In this document: positions 48,980 to 57,716 of the stretch, one piece after another | How positions within the stretch are numbered: the stretch's first letter is position 1 | Layout: every line of letters begins with the position of its first letter | Assembly (NCBI RefSeq): GCF_025643595.1 | Contig: NZ_CP102826.1 | Coordinates: 2,356,001-2,420,000 of the forward strand | Origin: Saccharopolyspora rosea | Lineage (GTDB): Bacteria > Actinomycetota > Actinomycetes > Mycobacteriales > Pseudonocardiaceae | Length of the DNA: 64,000 bases | Reading direction: 5' to 3' | Translations under genes and position numbers: made by a program | The notes under the pieces: model-generated | What the model was told of the DNA's origin: nothing | What the model saw: the letters and a program-made list of their open reading frames with translations, nothing else | Databases searched by the model: none

Positions 48980-50305
48980 GTGCCTCTTTCGCAGGGCAAC
49001 GGCGGATCGGACCACTCCCGCCTCCAAGGCGGCGCCGGTGAACCTGCCCGTGCGAAACCGAGGCCGTACCCCGTCGACGACCAGCCGACCATGCCGATGA
49101 CCAGGGTGCGTTCGCGTCGCGGCAGCGACCACAAGCTCCTGCTGCTCGTCGGTCTGTGCGGGCTGGTGTTGATCGCAGCCCCGATCGTGGTGTTCAGCCA
49201 GGTCATCGACAAGGACGACACGCCCGCGGTTTCCGGCGTCGTCCAGGGCTCGCAGGGGCAGCCCACGCGCGTGTCACCGCTGCCCGGTGCGCCTGCGCAG
49301 CTGGACGGCAGCGGGCGGCTGATGCTCGTGGCGCGCGACCAGGACGGCTCGGTGGTGCGGAACTTCCAGTCCGCCACCCCGGGAGCGCAGTCCAGCGGCT
49401 GGACCGTGCTGGGCGGGAACGCGGCGGGCATGCCGGTCGCCATGATGGACGCGCGCGGTGAGATGGCGGTGTTCGTCGTCGGCACCAACGGGAACCTGCG
49501 GTACAACTCGCGGTCGGCCACCGGTGCCGACCTCTCCGCCGCGTGGCGCGACCTGGGCGGCGGTCACCTGGCGGGCATGCCCGCGGTCGCGCAGGACGCG
49601 CAGGGCAGGCTCGTGCTGGTGGCCCGCACCGCCGACGGGAGGCTGCGGGAGATCCAGCAGGAGCAGCCCGGCGGTGACACCTGGAGCGACTGGCGCGACC
49701 TCCCGGTCGCCGCGGCGGGCGACCCGGCGATCTACCGGGACTCCCAGGGGCTCCTGCGGGTCTTCGCGACCGGGCCCGACGGGCAGGTGCGCACGGTCGG
49801 CCAGACGCGCCGCGGCGCCGACGACTGGAGCGGCCCGCAGAACCTCGGCGGGGCCAGCTCCGGCCCGCCGGCCGTGGCCATGGACGGCCAGGGCAGGTTG
49901 CGGGTGTTCACCCTGGCGCCGAACGGCGCGCTCCAGCAGAATTCCGAGACCGGCGACGCGTCGCACGCCTGGGAAGGCTGGCAGGAGCTCGGCGGCCACC
50001 TGATCGGCCGACCGTTCGCCTTCGCCGACGCCAAGAACACGGTGGTGGTCTACGCCCTCGGCGACAACGGTGCGCTGAAGGAGATCTACCAGACGGGCAA
50101 GGCCAAGGAGGGGTGGTCCGACTGGGTCGACCACGGCGGCAACATCGCCGAACTCGTGGCCGTGACCCAGGATCCCGAGGGCCGGATCGTCGTCTACGGC
50201 ATCGGCAAGCGGGGCGGCATGGAGGAGATCCACCAGAGCATCCCCGCGGGCGGCCCGTGGACGAACTGGTCGAGCAGGCTCGGCGGGGTGTTCACCCCGA
50301 ACTGA
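48980..50305 (+). CDS. membrane-anchored PLL-like beta-propeller protein
   Basis: 441 residues. A charged cytosolic N-terminus of about 50 residues, one membrane helix (LLLLVGLCGLVLIAAPIVVF), then an extracytoplasmic domain of seven or so similar repeats of about 48 residues: each has an AxxxDxxGxLxVF/LVxxxDGxLR strand pair and a W-xxWxxLGG turn. This is the pattern of tachylectin/PLL-type propellers, which bind glycans. It follows the kinase by about 95 bases on the same strand. A role as surface lectin or sensor partner is inferred. Confidence 0.8.
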   Translation: MPLSQGNGGSDHSRLQGGAGEPARAKPRPYPVDDQPTMPMTRVRSRRGSDHKLLLLVGLCGLVLIAAPIVVFSQVIDKDDTPAVSGVVQGSQGQPTRVSPLPGAPAQLDGSGRLMLVARDQDGSVVRNFQSATPGAQSSGWTVLGGNAAGMPVAMMDARGEMAVFVVGTNGNLRYNSRSATGADLSAAWRDLGGGHLAGMPAVAQDAQGRLVLVARTADGRLREIQQEQPGGDTWSDWRDLPVAAAGDPAIYRDSQGLLRVFATGPDGQVRTVGQTRRGADDWSGPQNLGGASSGPPAVAMDGQGRLRVFTLAPNGALQQNSETGDASHAWEGWQELGGHLIGRPFAFADAKNTVVVYALGDNGALKEIYQTGKAKEGWSDWVDHGGNIAELVAVTQDPEGRIVVYGIGKRGGMEEIHQSIPAGGPWTNWSSRLGGVFTPN

Positions 50306-50309
50306 GCCT

Positions 50310-50324
50310 CGGGGCGAGACCCCG
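50310..50324 (+). terminator. short hairpin after the propeller gene
   Basis: CGGGG-CGAGA-CCCCG directly follows the stop of the propeller gene and lies between convergent genes. The stem is only five pairs. Confidence 0.35.
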
Positions 50325-50398
50325 GATGACCGTCCGATGTGGACACACGTTGGACTCGTGATCGAAGGTGCGGATTTTCTCCTCGGTTCGGCACCGGG

Positions 50399-50893
50399 TC
50401 ACGACCGGTCGCGTTCGGCGAGCTCCTTCAGGAACTTCGGCATCCGGCCCGCGCCGAAGTCGTAGAAGCGCACCCAGCTCGGCACGATCGCGATGCGGGC
50501 CATCCGGTCGTACATCTCACGGCAGTTCGCCTCGAACTCGGCGGCCGCCTCGGCGCCCATCGACTTGCGCGCCGCAGCGAGGTATTCGGGCACCACGCCG
50601 TCGACGATCTCGACGGTCGCCCGTCCACGCACGGACAGCGCCCGTGCCTGCTCGGGCGTAGCACCGCCATCGATCGACAGCGCCACGTCGGGACGGGCCG
50701 TCAGCGCGGCGACCTTCGGCGAGGTCGTGGCGGTCGAGATCACGAACTCCGCGCCCGTCCAGAAGAAACCGACCGGAACCACCCGCGGCGTTCCGTCCCC
50801 GGCGTTGTAGGCGAGGTGGGCCAACGACGTCGCCGCCAGCAGTTCCCGTGCACCGGTCGCGGACAGTTCGGCGTCGATGACGTGCTGCTCCAT
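50399..50893 (-). CDS. pyridoxamine-5'-phosphate-oxidase-fold (PPOX) protein
   Basis: 164 residues with the flavin-reductase-like split barrel: LAATSLAHLAYNAGDGTPRV, VPVGFFWTGAEFVISTATTS, KVAALTARPDVALSIDGG, LSVRGRATVEIVDGVV. Members bind FMN or F420; which one cannot be read. ATG 50893 has GGAAGGGAG seven bases upstream. It stands alone between the propeller gene and the large LuxR regulator. Confidence 0.85.
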   Translation of the reverse strand: MEQHVIDAELSATGARELLAATSLAHLAYNAGDGTPRVVPVGFFWTGAEFVISTATTSPKVAALTARPDVALSIDGGATPEQARALSVRGRATVEIVDGVVPEYLAAARKSMGAEAAAEFEANCREMYDRMARIAIVPSWVRFYDFGAGRMPKFLKELAERDRS

Positions 50894-51167
50894 GGCCGTT
50901 CTCCCTTCCGCGGCGCGCACCCGCCGCACGCTCGCATCCGCGACCCGCCGCCGTTGCCCGGTCCAGCCGTACGAGACAGCTGCGGTGGGTGGTGGACGCA
51001 GTGGGCATACATCAGGAGGGGCTCCCGGAGCGAGACGGCCGCTGAGGTTCCGCTCCCGGCACCGCCACGCAAAACGAGTTCAAAGACAGGCCCTAAGCCG
51101 CCGGCGCCTGGCGGTGCGGGGTGCGGCCCTCCACCGGCACCGCGCACTGATCGCCACGAGTCGGGTG

Positions 51168-53873
51168 TCAGTCGAGGAAACCCCGCAGGGCGGCGGTGGC
51201 GAGTTCGGCGCGGGAGCGGTAGCCGGTGCGGTTGAAGAACCGGGTGAGCCTGCCCTCCACGCTCTTCTCGCTGCTGCCCAGGACGGTGGCGAGCTGGGCG
51301 TTGGTCAGGCCCGCCGCGATCAGCACCGCGAGCAGCCGTTCGTTCTCGGCGACGGTCTCGCTGCGGCCGGGGACGGCGACCTTGCGGGCCCGCATCAGCC
51401 TGCGCAGCCGGGCTCGGGGGATCAACGCGTCGAGTTCGCCGAACATCTCGTAGGCCGCGCGCAGGGCCTTCTGGTCGCCGAGTCCGCTTTCGCCGACCAC
51501 GGCGAGGGTTTCGGCCAGTTCGTAGGGGCGTCCGCGCTTCGTGGCCAGCTCGACGACCTCGACCGCCGCGGTCGGGTCGCGGTGGACCAGCACGCGGGCG
51601 AGCAGCCGGTTGCGGCGGGCACCCGGGGTGCCCAGTTCGTCCGCGACGCGTTCGACCTGGGCGGCGCACCGGAGGGCGACGGGGCGGTGGCCGCGGCGCA
51701 GCTCCGCTTCGGCTTTCCGCAGCCACAGCTCGTCGGTCCCGGCGACGACGCCGCTCTCGGCGGCGAGGGCGAGCCCCTCGTCGAGGAGTTCGAGCGACCG
51801 CTCGTGCGCGCCGAGGGTGCGTTCCAGCTCCGCCGCGGGGGCGTGCAGCAGGTGGGGGAGCAGCAGGCGCCGGGACCGGCCGTCCTCGATCACCGCCCTG
51901 GCCCGCGCCAGCTGGCCCCGCGCGGTGAGGATGGTCGCCAGCTCGCGGAACGTCCCGGTCTGCGCGGGCCCGAGACCCCGCGCCGACGCCGTGGCGATCT
52001 CGGAACGGGCGAGGTCGAGCGCCCGGTCCCACTGCCCGGCGAAGCTCGCGCGGACGGGCTCGTCGACGTCGTCGCGGCCGCGGCCCAGCCAGCCGCCGAG
52101 CGTGAGGGTCCGGACCAGCAGGCGCACCAGGTCGGTCGACTCGTCCGGCGCGGCCGCGGTGACCTCCGCCGGGGCGGTGGTACCCAGCACCGCGTTCGCC
52201 AGCCGGATCAGCGCGGCGCCGGTCGCGGCCGTGCCGCCGTGCGCCCAGCGCTCCCGTTCCCCGGTGAGCTGGTCGTGCGCGTCCCGCCACCGGCCGAGCA
52301 GGCAGAGCGCGGCCGCGCGGGACACCAGCCGGGCGTCCTCGCCGCCGGGCATCGAGCGCCAGCCGACCTGGGCGAAGTCGTGCAGCCTGCTGCTGTCGGC
52401 GCTGCTGGCCAGGCCGATCACGTAGAGGATCTGCAGTTCGTGCAGGGCGTCCTCGCCGAGCTGCTCGGGGCAGGTGGCCAGCGCGAGGTCGGCGGTCTCG
52501 GCGGCGGGCGCGAAGCACCGGTGCCGCGCGCACGCCACGGCGTGCCGGTGCAGCGCCGCGGCGCGCCGGGTGGGATCGGCGATCAGCTTGGCGGCCGCGC
52601 GGCGCCACCGGTCGGCCAGGTCGCCGTCCCGCGCGCATTCCACCGCGTGCCGGTCCAGCAGCTCGACCGCCGCTTCCGGCGGCGCCAGCCGGCCCGCGTC
52701 CAGCAGCCGTCGCGGCAGGTAACCGGGGTCGGGGCAGGACGCGGTGCCGGCCCACAGCGACAGCACGGCCAGCTGCGCGCTGCGGTGCCGTTCGTACGGG
52801 CCGAGGCAGGTGGTGAGCAGCTCGGCGAGCATCGGCACCCGGAACCGCCAGCTGTCCGGCCGAGGACCGGGGACCACCACGCCGACCGCGTGCAACGCGC
52901 GCAGCGACTCGTGGACGTCCTGCTCGGACACGCCGACGGTGTCCGCGATCAGGCCCGGGACCGGTCCGTGCAGCGGGTGCAGCACCGCGAGCGCCTTGGC
53001 CACGTCCCAGTGCTCGGCCCCGAGTTCGCGGATCGCCGCGAACACCCGGTGCGTCGCCGGCAGCCGGGGAGCGTGCTGCTCGACCAGGTGGGCGTGCCGG
53101 TCGACCGTCCGCAGTAGACCCGCGCGCTGCCAGCCCTCCACGGCGGCGGCCACCACGGCCGGGTTCCCGCGGCTGGAGTCGCGCAGCGCGGTCGCCAGAC
53201 CGGGAGCGGGCTTGGCGCGCAACAGGTCGACGAGCATCTGCTCCACTGCGTACCGCGACAGCGGGCGGAGCCGTTCCTCGTGCACCAGACCAGCCGCCCG
53301 CAGCGCGGCGAGTTCGGCGCTGGGGTGCGCGGTGGGGGTCCGGAAGGAGCAGACGACCGTCACGCCGCTGCCGGACAGCGTTCTCGCCAGCGCGGCCAGC
53401 GAGACCAGCGCGTCGGGCGCGATCCGGTGCGCGTCGTCCAGGAACACCACGAAGCGGCCCGCTCGCCTGCCGAGCGCCGCGAGCATGCGGTGCAGCGCCG
53501 CTTCGTCGCGCGGGGCCGGTGCGCCGAGCGCGTCGGCGAACCTGGCCACGACGTCGGCCAGTCCGCACCTGCCGCGGCTCAGCGGCACGTCCGCCGAGCA
53601 GATCCCCTGCTCGGCGAGCTTTTCGCCCACCTGCGCCAGCACCGAGCTGCGGCCGCTGCCGGACGGGCCGGTGACCACGACGAGCGGGACGCCGGGGCGG
53701 CTCGCGCAGACGTCGAGGATGCGGGACACCGCTTCGTCGCGGCCGTGCGAACGGGCACTCCGCGTGGTCCGAAGGGCAGAGCCCCCGGTGCGGGGGGTGC
53801 GTGCGGGCGTGTTCTCGGGCAGGGTCGTGGAGGTTCGGGCGGGGCGCTGGATCATCGGTCGGGAAGTGAGCAC
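51168..53873 (-). CDS. large LuxR-family ATPase regulator (LAL) with altered Walker A
   Basis: 901 residues. The ATPase domain has GPSGSGRSSVL near residue 72: the Walker A Lys is replaced by Arg, so nucleotide binding may be changed. FVVFLDDAHRI is Walker B. The middle is helical repeats (TPR-like), and the C-terminus carries a LuxR helix-turn-helix (LLAVLIAAGLTNAQLATVLG, SSEKSVEGRLTRFFNRTGYR). I took GTG 53873, preceded at six bases by AATACT (leaderless). It is back to back with the compact LuxR ATPase at 54095. Confidence 0.87.
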   Translation of the reverse strand: MLTSRPMIQRPARTSTTLPENTPARTPRTGGSALRTTRSARSHGRDEAVSRILDVCASRPGVPLVVVTGPSGSGRSSVLAQVGEKLAEQGICSADVPLSRGRCGLADVVARFADALGAPAPRDEAALHRMLAALGRRAGRFVVFLDDAHRIAPDALVSLAALARTLSGSGVTVVCSFRTPTAHPSAELAALRAAGLVHEERLRPLSRYAVEQMLVDLLRAKPAPGLATALRDSSRGNPAVVAAAVEGWQRAGLLRTVDRHAHLVEQHAPRLPATHRVFAAIRELGAEHWDVAKALAVLHPLHGPVPGLIADTVGVSEQDVHESLRALHAVGVVVPGPRPDSWRFRVPMLAELLTTCLGPYERHRSAQLAVLSLWAGTASCPDPGYLPRRLLDAGRLAPPEAAVELLDRHAVECARDGDLADRWRRAAAKLIADPTRRAAALHRHAVACARHRCFAPAAETADLALATCPEQLGEDALHELQILYVIGLASSADSSRLHDFAQVGWRSMPGGEDARLVSRAAALCLLGRWRDAHDQLTGERERWAHGGTAATGAALIRLANAVLGTTAPAEVTAAAPDESTDLVRLLVRTLTLGGWLGRGRDDVDEPVRASFAGQWDRALDLARSEIATASARGLGPAQTGTFRELATILTARGQLARARAVIEDGRSRRLLLPHLLHAPAAELERTLGAHERSLELLDEGLALAAESGVVAGTDELWLRKAEAELRRGHRPVALRCAAQVERVADELGTPGARRNRLLARVLVHRDPTAAVEVVELATKRGRPYELAETLAVVGESGLGDQKALRAAYEMFGELDALIPRARLRRLMRARKVAVPGRSETVAENERLLAVLIAAGLTNAQLATVLGSSEKSVEGRLTRFFNRTGYRSRAELATAALRGFLD

Positions 53874-53879
53874 ACGACC

Positions 53880-53885
53880 AGTATT
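53880..53885 (-). promoter_or_regulatory. -10 element for leaderless LAL transcript
   Basis: Minus-strand AATACT ends six bases before GTG 53873, the same spacing as five other genes here. Confidence 0.5.
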
Positions 53886-54094
53886 GCCAGCGATCCCCCG
53901 CCCGGGCCGTATTCGAATCATGAGGAGATCCTTACAGCTTTCTTGCGGGATCCGACCTCGGTCTCCAGTTGTTACACAATCCTGAAATCTGCCGTTCGGG
54001 ATTCTTGGATCTGCGGTGTTCCGGTCCGTCCGCCGCTAACGTCGCTCGCACATCGACAAGCGCGACAACGCCGTGGAGAAGGACGAGAAGGACC

Positions 54095-55417
54095 ATGAGT
54101 AGGGGACATTCGCTCATCGAAGGCCGGGACGGCTCGCTGGCGGTGCTGCGGTCCGCGTTGCGGTCCGGTGCACAACGCGGTCACCTGGTCGTGGTTCGAG
54201 GTCCTGCCGGAATCGGCAAGACGGCGTTGTTGGAGGCCGCCGCGCGGCGGTGGGGGTCGCAGGGGGTGCCGGTCGCCCGGGTCGACGGCGGGACCGCGGG
54301 CGACCGGTGCGGCGTGGACGCGGTCGTGCGCGGCCTCCGGGAGGACTTCGACCGGTTCGGCGATGCCGGGCTGATCGACGCGATCAACGCGCTGGTGCGC
54401 TGCAACCGCCGCGGGCTCGGTGCCGGTGCGGTGACCGAACTGCACCGGGTGTTCGGCCGGATCGGCGGCCTCGGGCCGGCCGTGGTGCTCATCGACGACC
54501 TGCTGGACATCGAGGATCCCGAGCCGTTGCTGCTCGCGGCCCGCCGCCCCGGTTGCCTGGTGGTCGCCGCCGTGCGGACCGACGCCGGGACGACGCCGAC
54601 GTCCGGGCCGCTGCTCGACGTGGCCGACGAGGTGTTGGACCTGGGCCCGCTGGACGCCGAGGAGGCCGCGACCGTGGCGGGCGACGACCTGGACGACAGC
54701 GTCCACCAGGCGCTGCGCGCCGCGCTCGGCCCGCTGCACGGCAACCCGGGCACGTTGCTGGCGACGCTGGAGGCGTTGCGGGAACGCGGTCGGCTCGTCG
54801 ACGTCGACGGCCGCCTGCACCTGGCCGAGCCGGACGCGCCGATCGCGCTGCCCGACGACCACGACCTGCTGCGCCGGATGCGGCGGATCGGCGCTCTGGC
54901 GTCGCGCCTGCTCGCGGTGGTCGCCACGTCCGGGGTGCTGGAGGTCGACGACCTCGCCCGGGTGGCCGACGAGCTGGGTGAGGACCTCGCCGCCTGCGGT
55001 CGCACCCTGGACCGGTTGGTCGAGGAGGGGCTCCTGGTCGTCGACGGCTGGGGGCGGTCGTGGTGCGTCTGCGAGGCGCTGGCCGCGTCCGCCTCGTCCG
55101 CGGCGCGGCGCCGCCGGGCCGGCGAGGGCGACGTCCTGGTCGGGACGTTCCCGAAAACCGTTGGTGCGACGGTGGATTCGGCCTCCCGGCCGCGGACCTG
55201 GTCGGTCACCGACCGGCACATCGTCGAGCTGGTCGCGGCGGGGTTGACGAACCGGCGGATCGGCACGGAGCTGGGGTTGAGCGAGAAGACCGTGGAGGGC
55301 CACCTGACCCGGCTGTTCGCCGAGTCGGGCTGCCGGTCCCGAGTGGAACTGGTGGCGCAGGCGAGCCTGGAGGGACTGCTCGGCGGCGCCGCGGAACTCG
55401 GGCGGCCGGCGGCGTGA
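54095..55417 (+). CDS. compact LuxR-family ATPase regulator
   Basis: 440 residues, half the length of usual LAL proteins. Walker A is intact (RGPAGIGKTALLEAAARR near residue 30), Walker B reads AVVLIDDLLDI, and a winged-helix segment follows (LPDDHDLLRRMRRIGALAS), but the long helical-repeat region is missing. The C-terminal helix-turn-helix (DRHIVELVAAGLTNRRIGTE, LGLSEKTVEGHLTRLFAESG) resembles that of the divergent LAL. ATG 54095 has GAGAAGGA upstream. It is followed after 40 bases by the His-less kinase-like gene. Confidence 0.85.
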   Translation: MSRGHSLIEGRDGSLAVLRSALRSGAQRGHLVVVRGPAGIGKTALLEAAARRWGSQGVPVARVDGGTAGDRCGVDAVVRGLREDFDRFGDAGLIDAINALVRCNRRGLGAGAVTELHRVFGRIGGLGPAVVLIDDLLDIEDPEPLLLAARRPGCLVVAAVRTDAGTTPTSGPLLDVADEVLDLGPLDAEEAATVAGDDLDDSVHQALRAALGPLHGNPGTLLATLEALRERGRLVDVDGRLHLAEPDAPIALPDDHDLLRRMRRIGALASRLLAVVATSGVLEVDDLARVADELGEDLAACGRTLDRLVEEGLLVVDGWGRSWCVCEALAASASSAARRRRAGEGDVLVGTFPKTVGATVDSASRPRTWSVTDRHIVELVAAGLTNRRIGTELGLSEKTVEGHLTRLFAESGCRSRVELVAQASLEGLLGGAAELGRPAA

Positions 55418-55457
55418 CGGCGGCTCGGACCGGCGCACGAGGCGGTGCGGCGGCATC

Positions 55458-56315
55458 ATGAACTCGTCCTCGGCCATCGTCCTCGTGGCGGCCGCGTGCC
55501 AGGCGGTGGGCATCGGTCTCGTCGCCGCGGTCGCGCTGCGGTTGTTGCGCCGCGCGTCCGCCGCGGCGTGGTCGGCCTGCGTCGTCGCGTCCGGCATCGG
55601 CGTGACGCTCACCAGCGCCGCCGTGCTCGCCGCGACCGCGCCGCCCGCGCTGACGGCCGGTGAGCTCGGCCTGGTGGCCGCCGTCGGCGTCGCGTTCGGC
55701 GGTGCCGGGCTGGTGCTCGGCGCGGCCGCGTTGCGCGAACCGCCGCGCGCGTCGCGGGTGAACGCCGACGTGCGCCGCATCGGTGCGGCGGTCGACGAGA
55801 TCCTCGCGCTGACCCGGATGCAGTCCCAGGCCATGCGCCTGGAACGCGCCGAGGTGGCGTTGGAGGACCTGGTCAGCGACGTCGTCGCCGACCTGCGGCC
55901 GATCGCCGCCGAGCGCGGTGTGGTGCTGGCGGCGCGGTGGATCGAACCGGCCGTCGTCTCGGTCGACAACGTCGAGATGAGCCGGGCGATCGGAAACCTC
56001 CTGGTCAACGCGATCCAGTACAGCCGCGAGGAGGGGACGGTGTCGGTCGACACGAGGTCGGGGGAGTGCTGGGTTGCGCTGTCCATCCGCGATGAGTGCG
56101 GTGGCATCCCCGAGCCGCAACTCGGTTCGGTGTTCCGCGTGGGGTGGTGCGGCGACGAGGGGAACCGCGCGCGGCGGGACGGTTTCGGACTCGCCGACGT
56201 CCAGCGGATCGTGCACGCGCACCGCGGGGACGTCTCGGTGCGCAACGTGCCGGGCGGGTGCTGCTTCGAGGTCCGCCTGCCCGCCACCGCCGCGGCCCGC
56301 CTCGACGCTCAGTAA
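55458..56315 (+). CDS. kinase-like protein lacking the phospho-accepting histidine domain
   Basis: 285 residues. About three membrane helices fill the first 95 residues, as in the kinase at 47774. The next part, RRIGAAVDEILALTRMQSQA, joins straight into the ATPase domain (ALEDLVSDVVADLRPIAAER; N-box NLLVNAIQYSREE; RDECGGIPEPQL; DGFGLADVQRIVHAH; VRNVPGGCCFEV). The H-box helix (ISHDLRSPL in the paralogue) and about 45 residues around it are missing, so it cannot autophosphorylate on that His. The shared DxCGGIPE and GGCCFEV blocks show common descent. It may form mixed dimers or act as an ATP sensor for the LuxR ATPase upstream. Its end overlaps the CAP gene by seven bases. Confidence 0.83.
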   Translation: MNSSSAIVLVAAACQAVGIGLVAAVALRLLRRASAAAWSACVVASGIGVTLTSAAVLAATAPPALTAGELGLVAAVGVAFGGAGLVLGAAALREPPRASRVNADVRRIGAAVDEILALTRMQSQAMRLERAEVALEDLVSDVVADLRPIAAERGVVLAARWIEPAVVSVDNVEMSRAIGNLLVNAIQYSREEGTVSVDTRSGECWVALSIRDECGGIPEPQLGSVFRVGWCGDEGNRARRDGFGLADVQRIVHAHRGDVSVRNVPGGCCFEVRLPATAAARLDAQ

Positions 56316-56716
56316 CCGAAGTTCTGCGTCCACCAGGGAATTCCGGACGCGATGTGGAGTCCGACGCCGATGGTGCGGAAATCCGCCCGCAGGATGTTCT
56401 TGCGGTGCGGGATGCTGCGCATCCACGCCGCCACGACCGAGGCCGGTGTCTCCTGCCCGGCGGCGATGTTCTCGCCTCCGGGGTTCTCGACGCCCTGGAT
56501 GAGCATCCGGTCGATGGGGGACGGGCTTCGCGGTCCCTGGTGGGCGAAGTACCCCCGTCGCGCCATGTCCGCGCTGTGCAGCCGCGCCGAGTTCCGCAGC
56601 CGTTCGTCGATGGTCAGCGGGCACAGTCCCCGCTTGGTCCGCTCGGCGTTGACCAGCGCGACGACCTTGTCCTCGGTGCGGCGCCGCACCGCGTCGCGAG
56701 TCGCACCCAGCGCCAT
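56309..56716 (-). CDS. CAP (SCP/PR1) domain protein without signal peptide
   Basis: 135 residues: VVALVNAERTKRGLCPLTID, LRNSARLHSADMARRGYFAH, NPGGENIAAGQETPASVVAA, HRKNILRADFRTIGVGLHIA, WWTQNFGY. This is a full CAP domain with its two His. ATG 56716 has GAGGAG four to five bases upstream. CAP proteins are normally secreted, yet no Sec, Tat or lipoprotein signal precedes the domain and no upstream start gives one. It is divergent from the ESX gene set; export through that system is a guess. Confidence 0.85.
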   Translation of the reverse strand: MALGATRDAVRRRTEDKVVALVNAERTKRGLCPLTIDERLRNSARLHSADMARRGYFAHQGPRSPSPIDRMLIQGVENPGGENIAAGQETPASVVAAWMRSIPHRKNILRADFRTIGVGLHIASGIPWWTQNFGY

Positions 56717-56958
56717 CGCTCTCCTCTTCTTCGTCGAAAAACCTTTGCCGCGCAGCCTAAGTCTCCTGCGCGGACAGCAAACCCGTTGTCGCGCCGGGAA
56801 GAGTGGGAACGGGCAAGGGTGGCGTCCGTTGGGGAAACAACATCGCGCCGAGCTGTCGCCGGTGGTGGTCGCGCCGGAAGACTGGCGGGTGCCCGCGCTC
56901 GCGCACGGCCGCGCCGGCGCGCCCGCGAGAGAAGGCACAACAGGAGGGATGTGCACGA

Positions 56959-57282
56959 ATGGCGAACAACCCGCAGGTGCAGACTTCGCAGCCGGGAATG
57001 CAGCACGCTGCGCAGGTCTTCAGCGACCGCGCCACGGAATTCACCCAGGAACTGCAGCGGGTCAACACGATGATGGCCACCCTGCAGTCCAGCTGGACGG
57101 GCACCGCTTCCCGGAACTTCAACACGGCCATGGACAACTGGGAGAAGTCGTTCCAGGCGATCATCAACCAGCTGCTCCACATGATGGACGTCATGGGCGT
57201 CAACACCAAGTCCTACGTGTCCGCGGAGGACCACGCGGCCAACACCGCCCAGTCCTTCACCTCGGCGCTGCCGGGGGTCTGA
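56959..57282 (+). CDS. WXG100-family ESX substrate
   Basis: 107 residues, two helices around the turn LQSSWTGTASRNFNTAMDNW, the WXG100 signature. Such proteins are exported as dimers by EccC-type ATPases and lack a cleavable signal. It stands first in the row of ESX genes and probably pairs with the next protein. GGAGGG lies upstream of the ATG. Confidence 0.93.
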   Translation: MANNPQVQTSQPGMQHAAQVFSDRATEFTQELQRVNTMMATLQSSWTGTASRNFNTAMDNWEKSFQAIINQLLHMMDVMGVNTKSYVSAEDHAANTAQSFTSALPGV

Positions 57283-57329
57283 CCAACCGCTGCTCCCGGT
57301 GATCCGGGAGAACCGCAAAGGAGTGCACG

Positions 57330-57629
57330 ATGTCGGATTACCGCTTCGACTTCAACGTCGCGGACATGACCCTCGACGAGATGCATGCGATCAACAGCCG
57401 GGTGAAGCAAGCCCTGACCGACATGGAGTCGGAGGTCGAGAAGAGCCTGGCGGAGTGGACCGGTGCCGCCCGGGAGGCCTACGGCCAGGCCAAGGCGGAG
57501 TGGAACCGGCAGGCCAACCAGATGCCGGTCTACCTGGAGTCGGGTCGGCAGACCCTGCTGAACATCTCGGACAACTACGGCACGACCGAGCAGCGCGCTC
57601 GGCAGATCTGGGACAACAGCCGGGGCTGA
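57330..57629 (+). CDS. second WXG100-family ESX substrate
   Basis: 99 residues with the WXG turn SLAEWTGAAREAYGQAKAEW between two helices, and AAAGGAG upstream of the ATG. It starts 47 bases after the first WXG100 gene, the arrangement of an EsxA/EsxB-like pair. The C-terminus has TTEQRARQIW; the canonical export motif YxxxD/E is not obvious in it, while the partner's tail is SYVSAEDHAAN, which offers Y-x-x-x-D-like residues. Confidence 0.92.
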   Translation: MSDYRFDFNVADMTLDEMHAINSRVKQALTDMESEVEKSLAEWTGAAREAYGQAKAEWNRQANQMPVYLESGRQTLLNISDNYGTTEQRARQIWDNSRG

Positions 57630-57716
57630 TCCCAGCGCCGGAACCGAAGCGGGCACGGCCGCCGGGTGGGAACCGCCCGGCGGCCTCCCGTCCGATGTGG
57701 ACCGTGGAGGTCACTG

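Noticed and set aside
46151..56315. Secondary-metabolite biosynthetic cluster with pathway regulators
   Set aside because: Several LuxR/LAL regulators are clustered, but no synthase, synthetase, cyclase or transporter genes lie among them.
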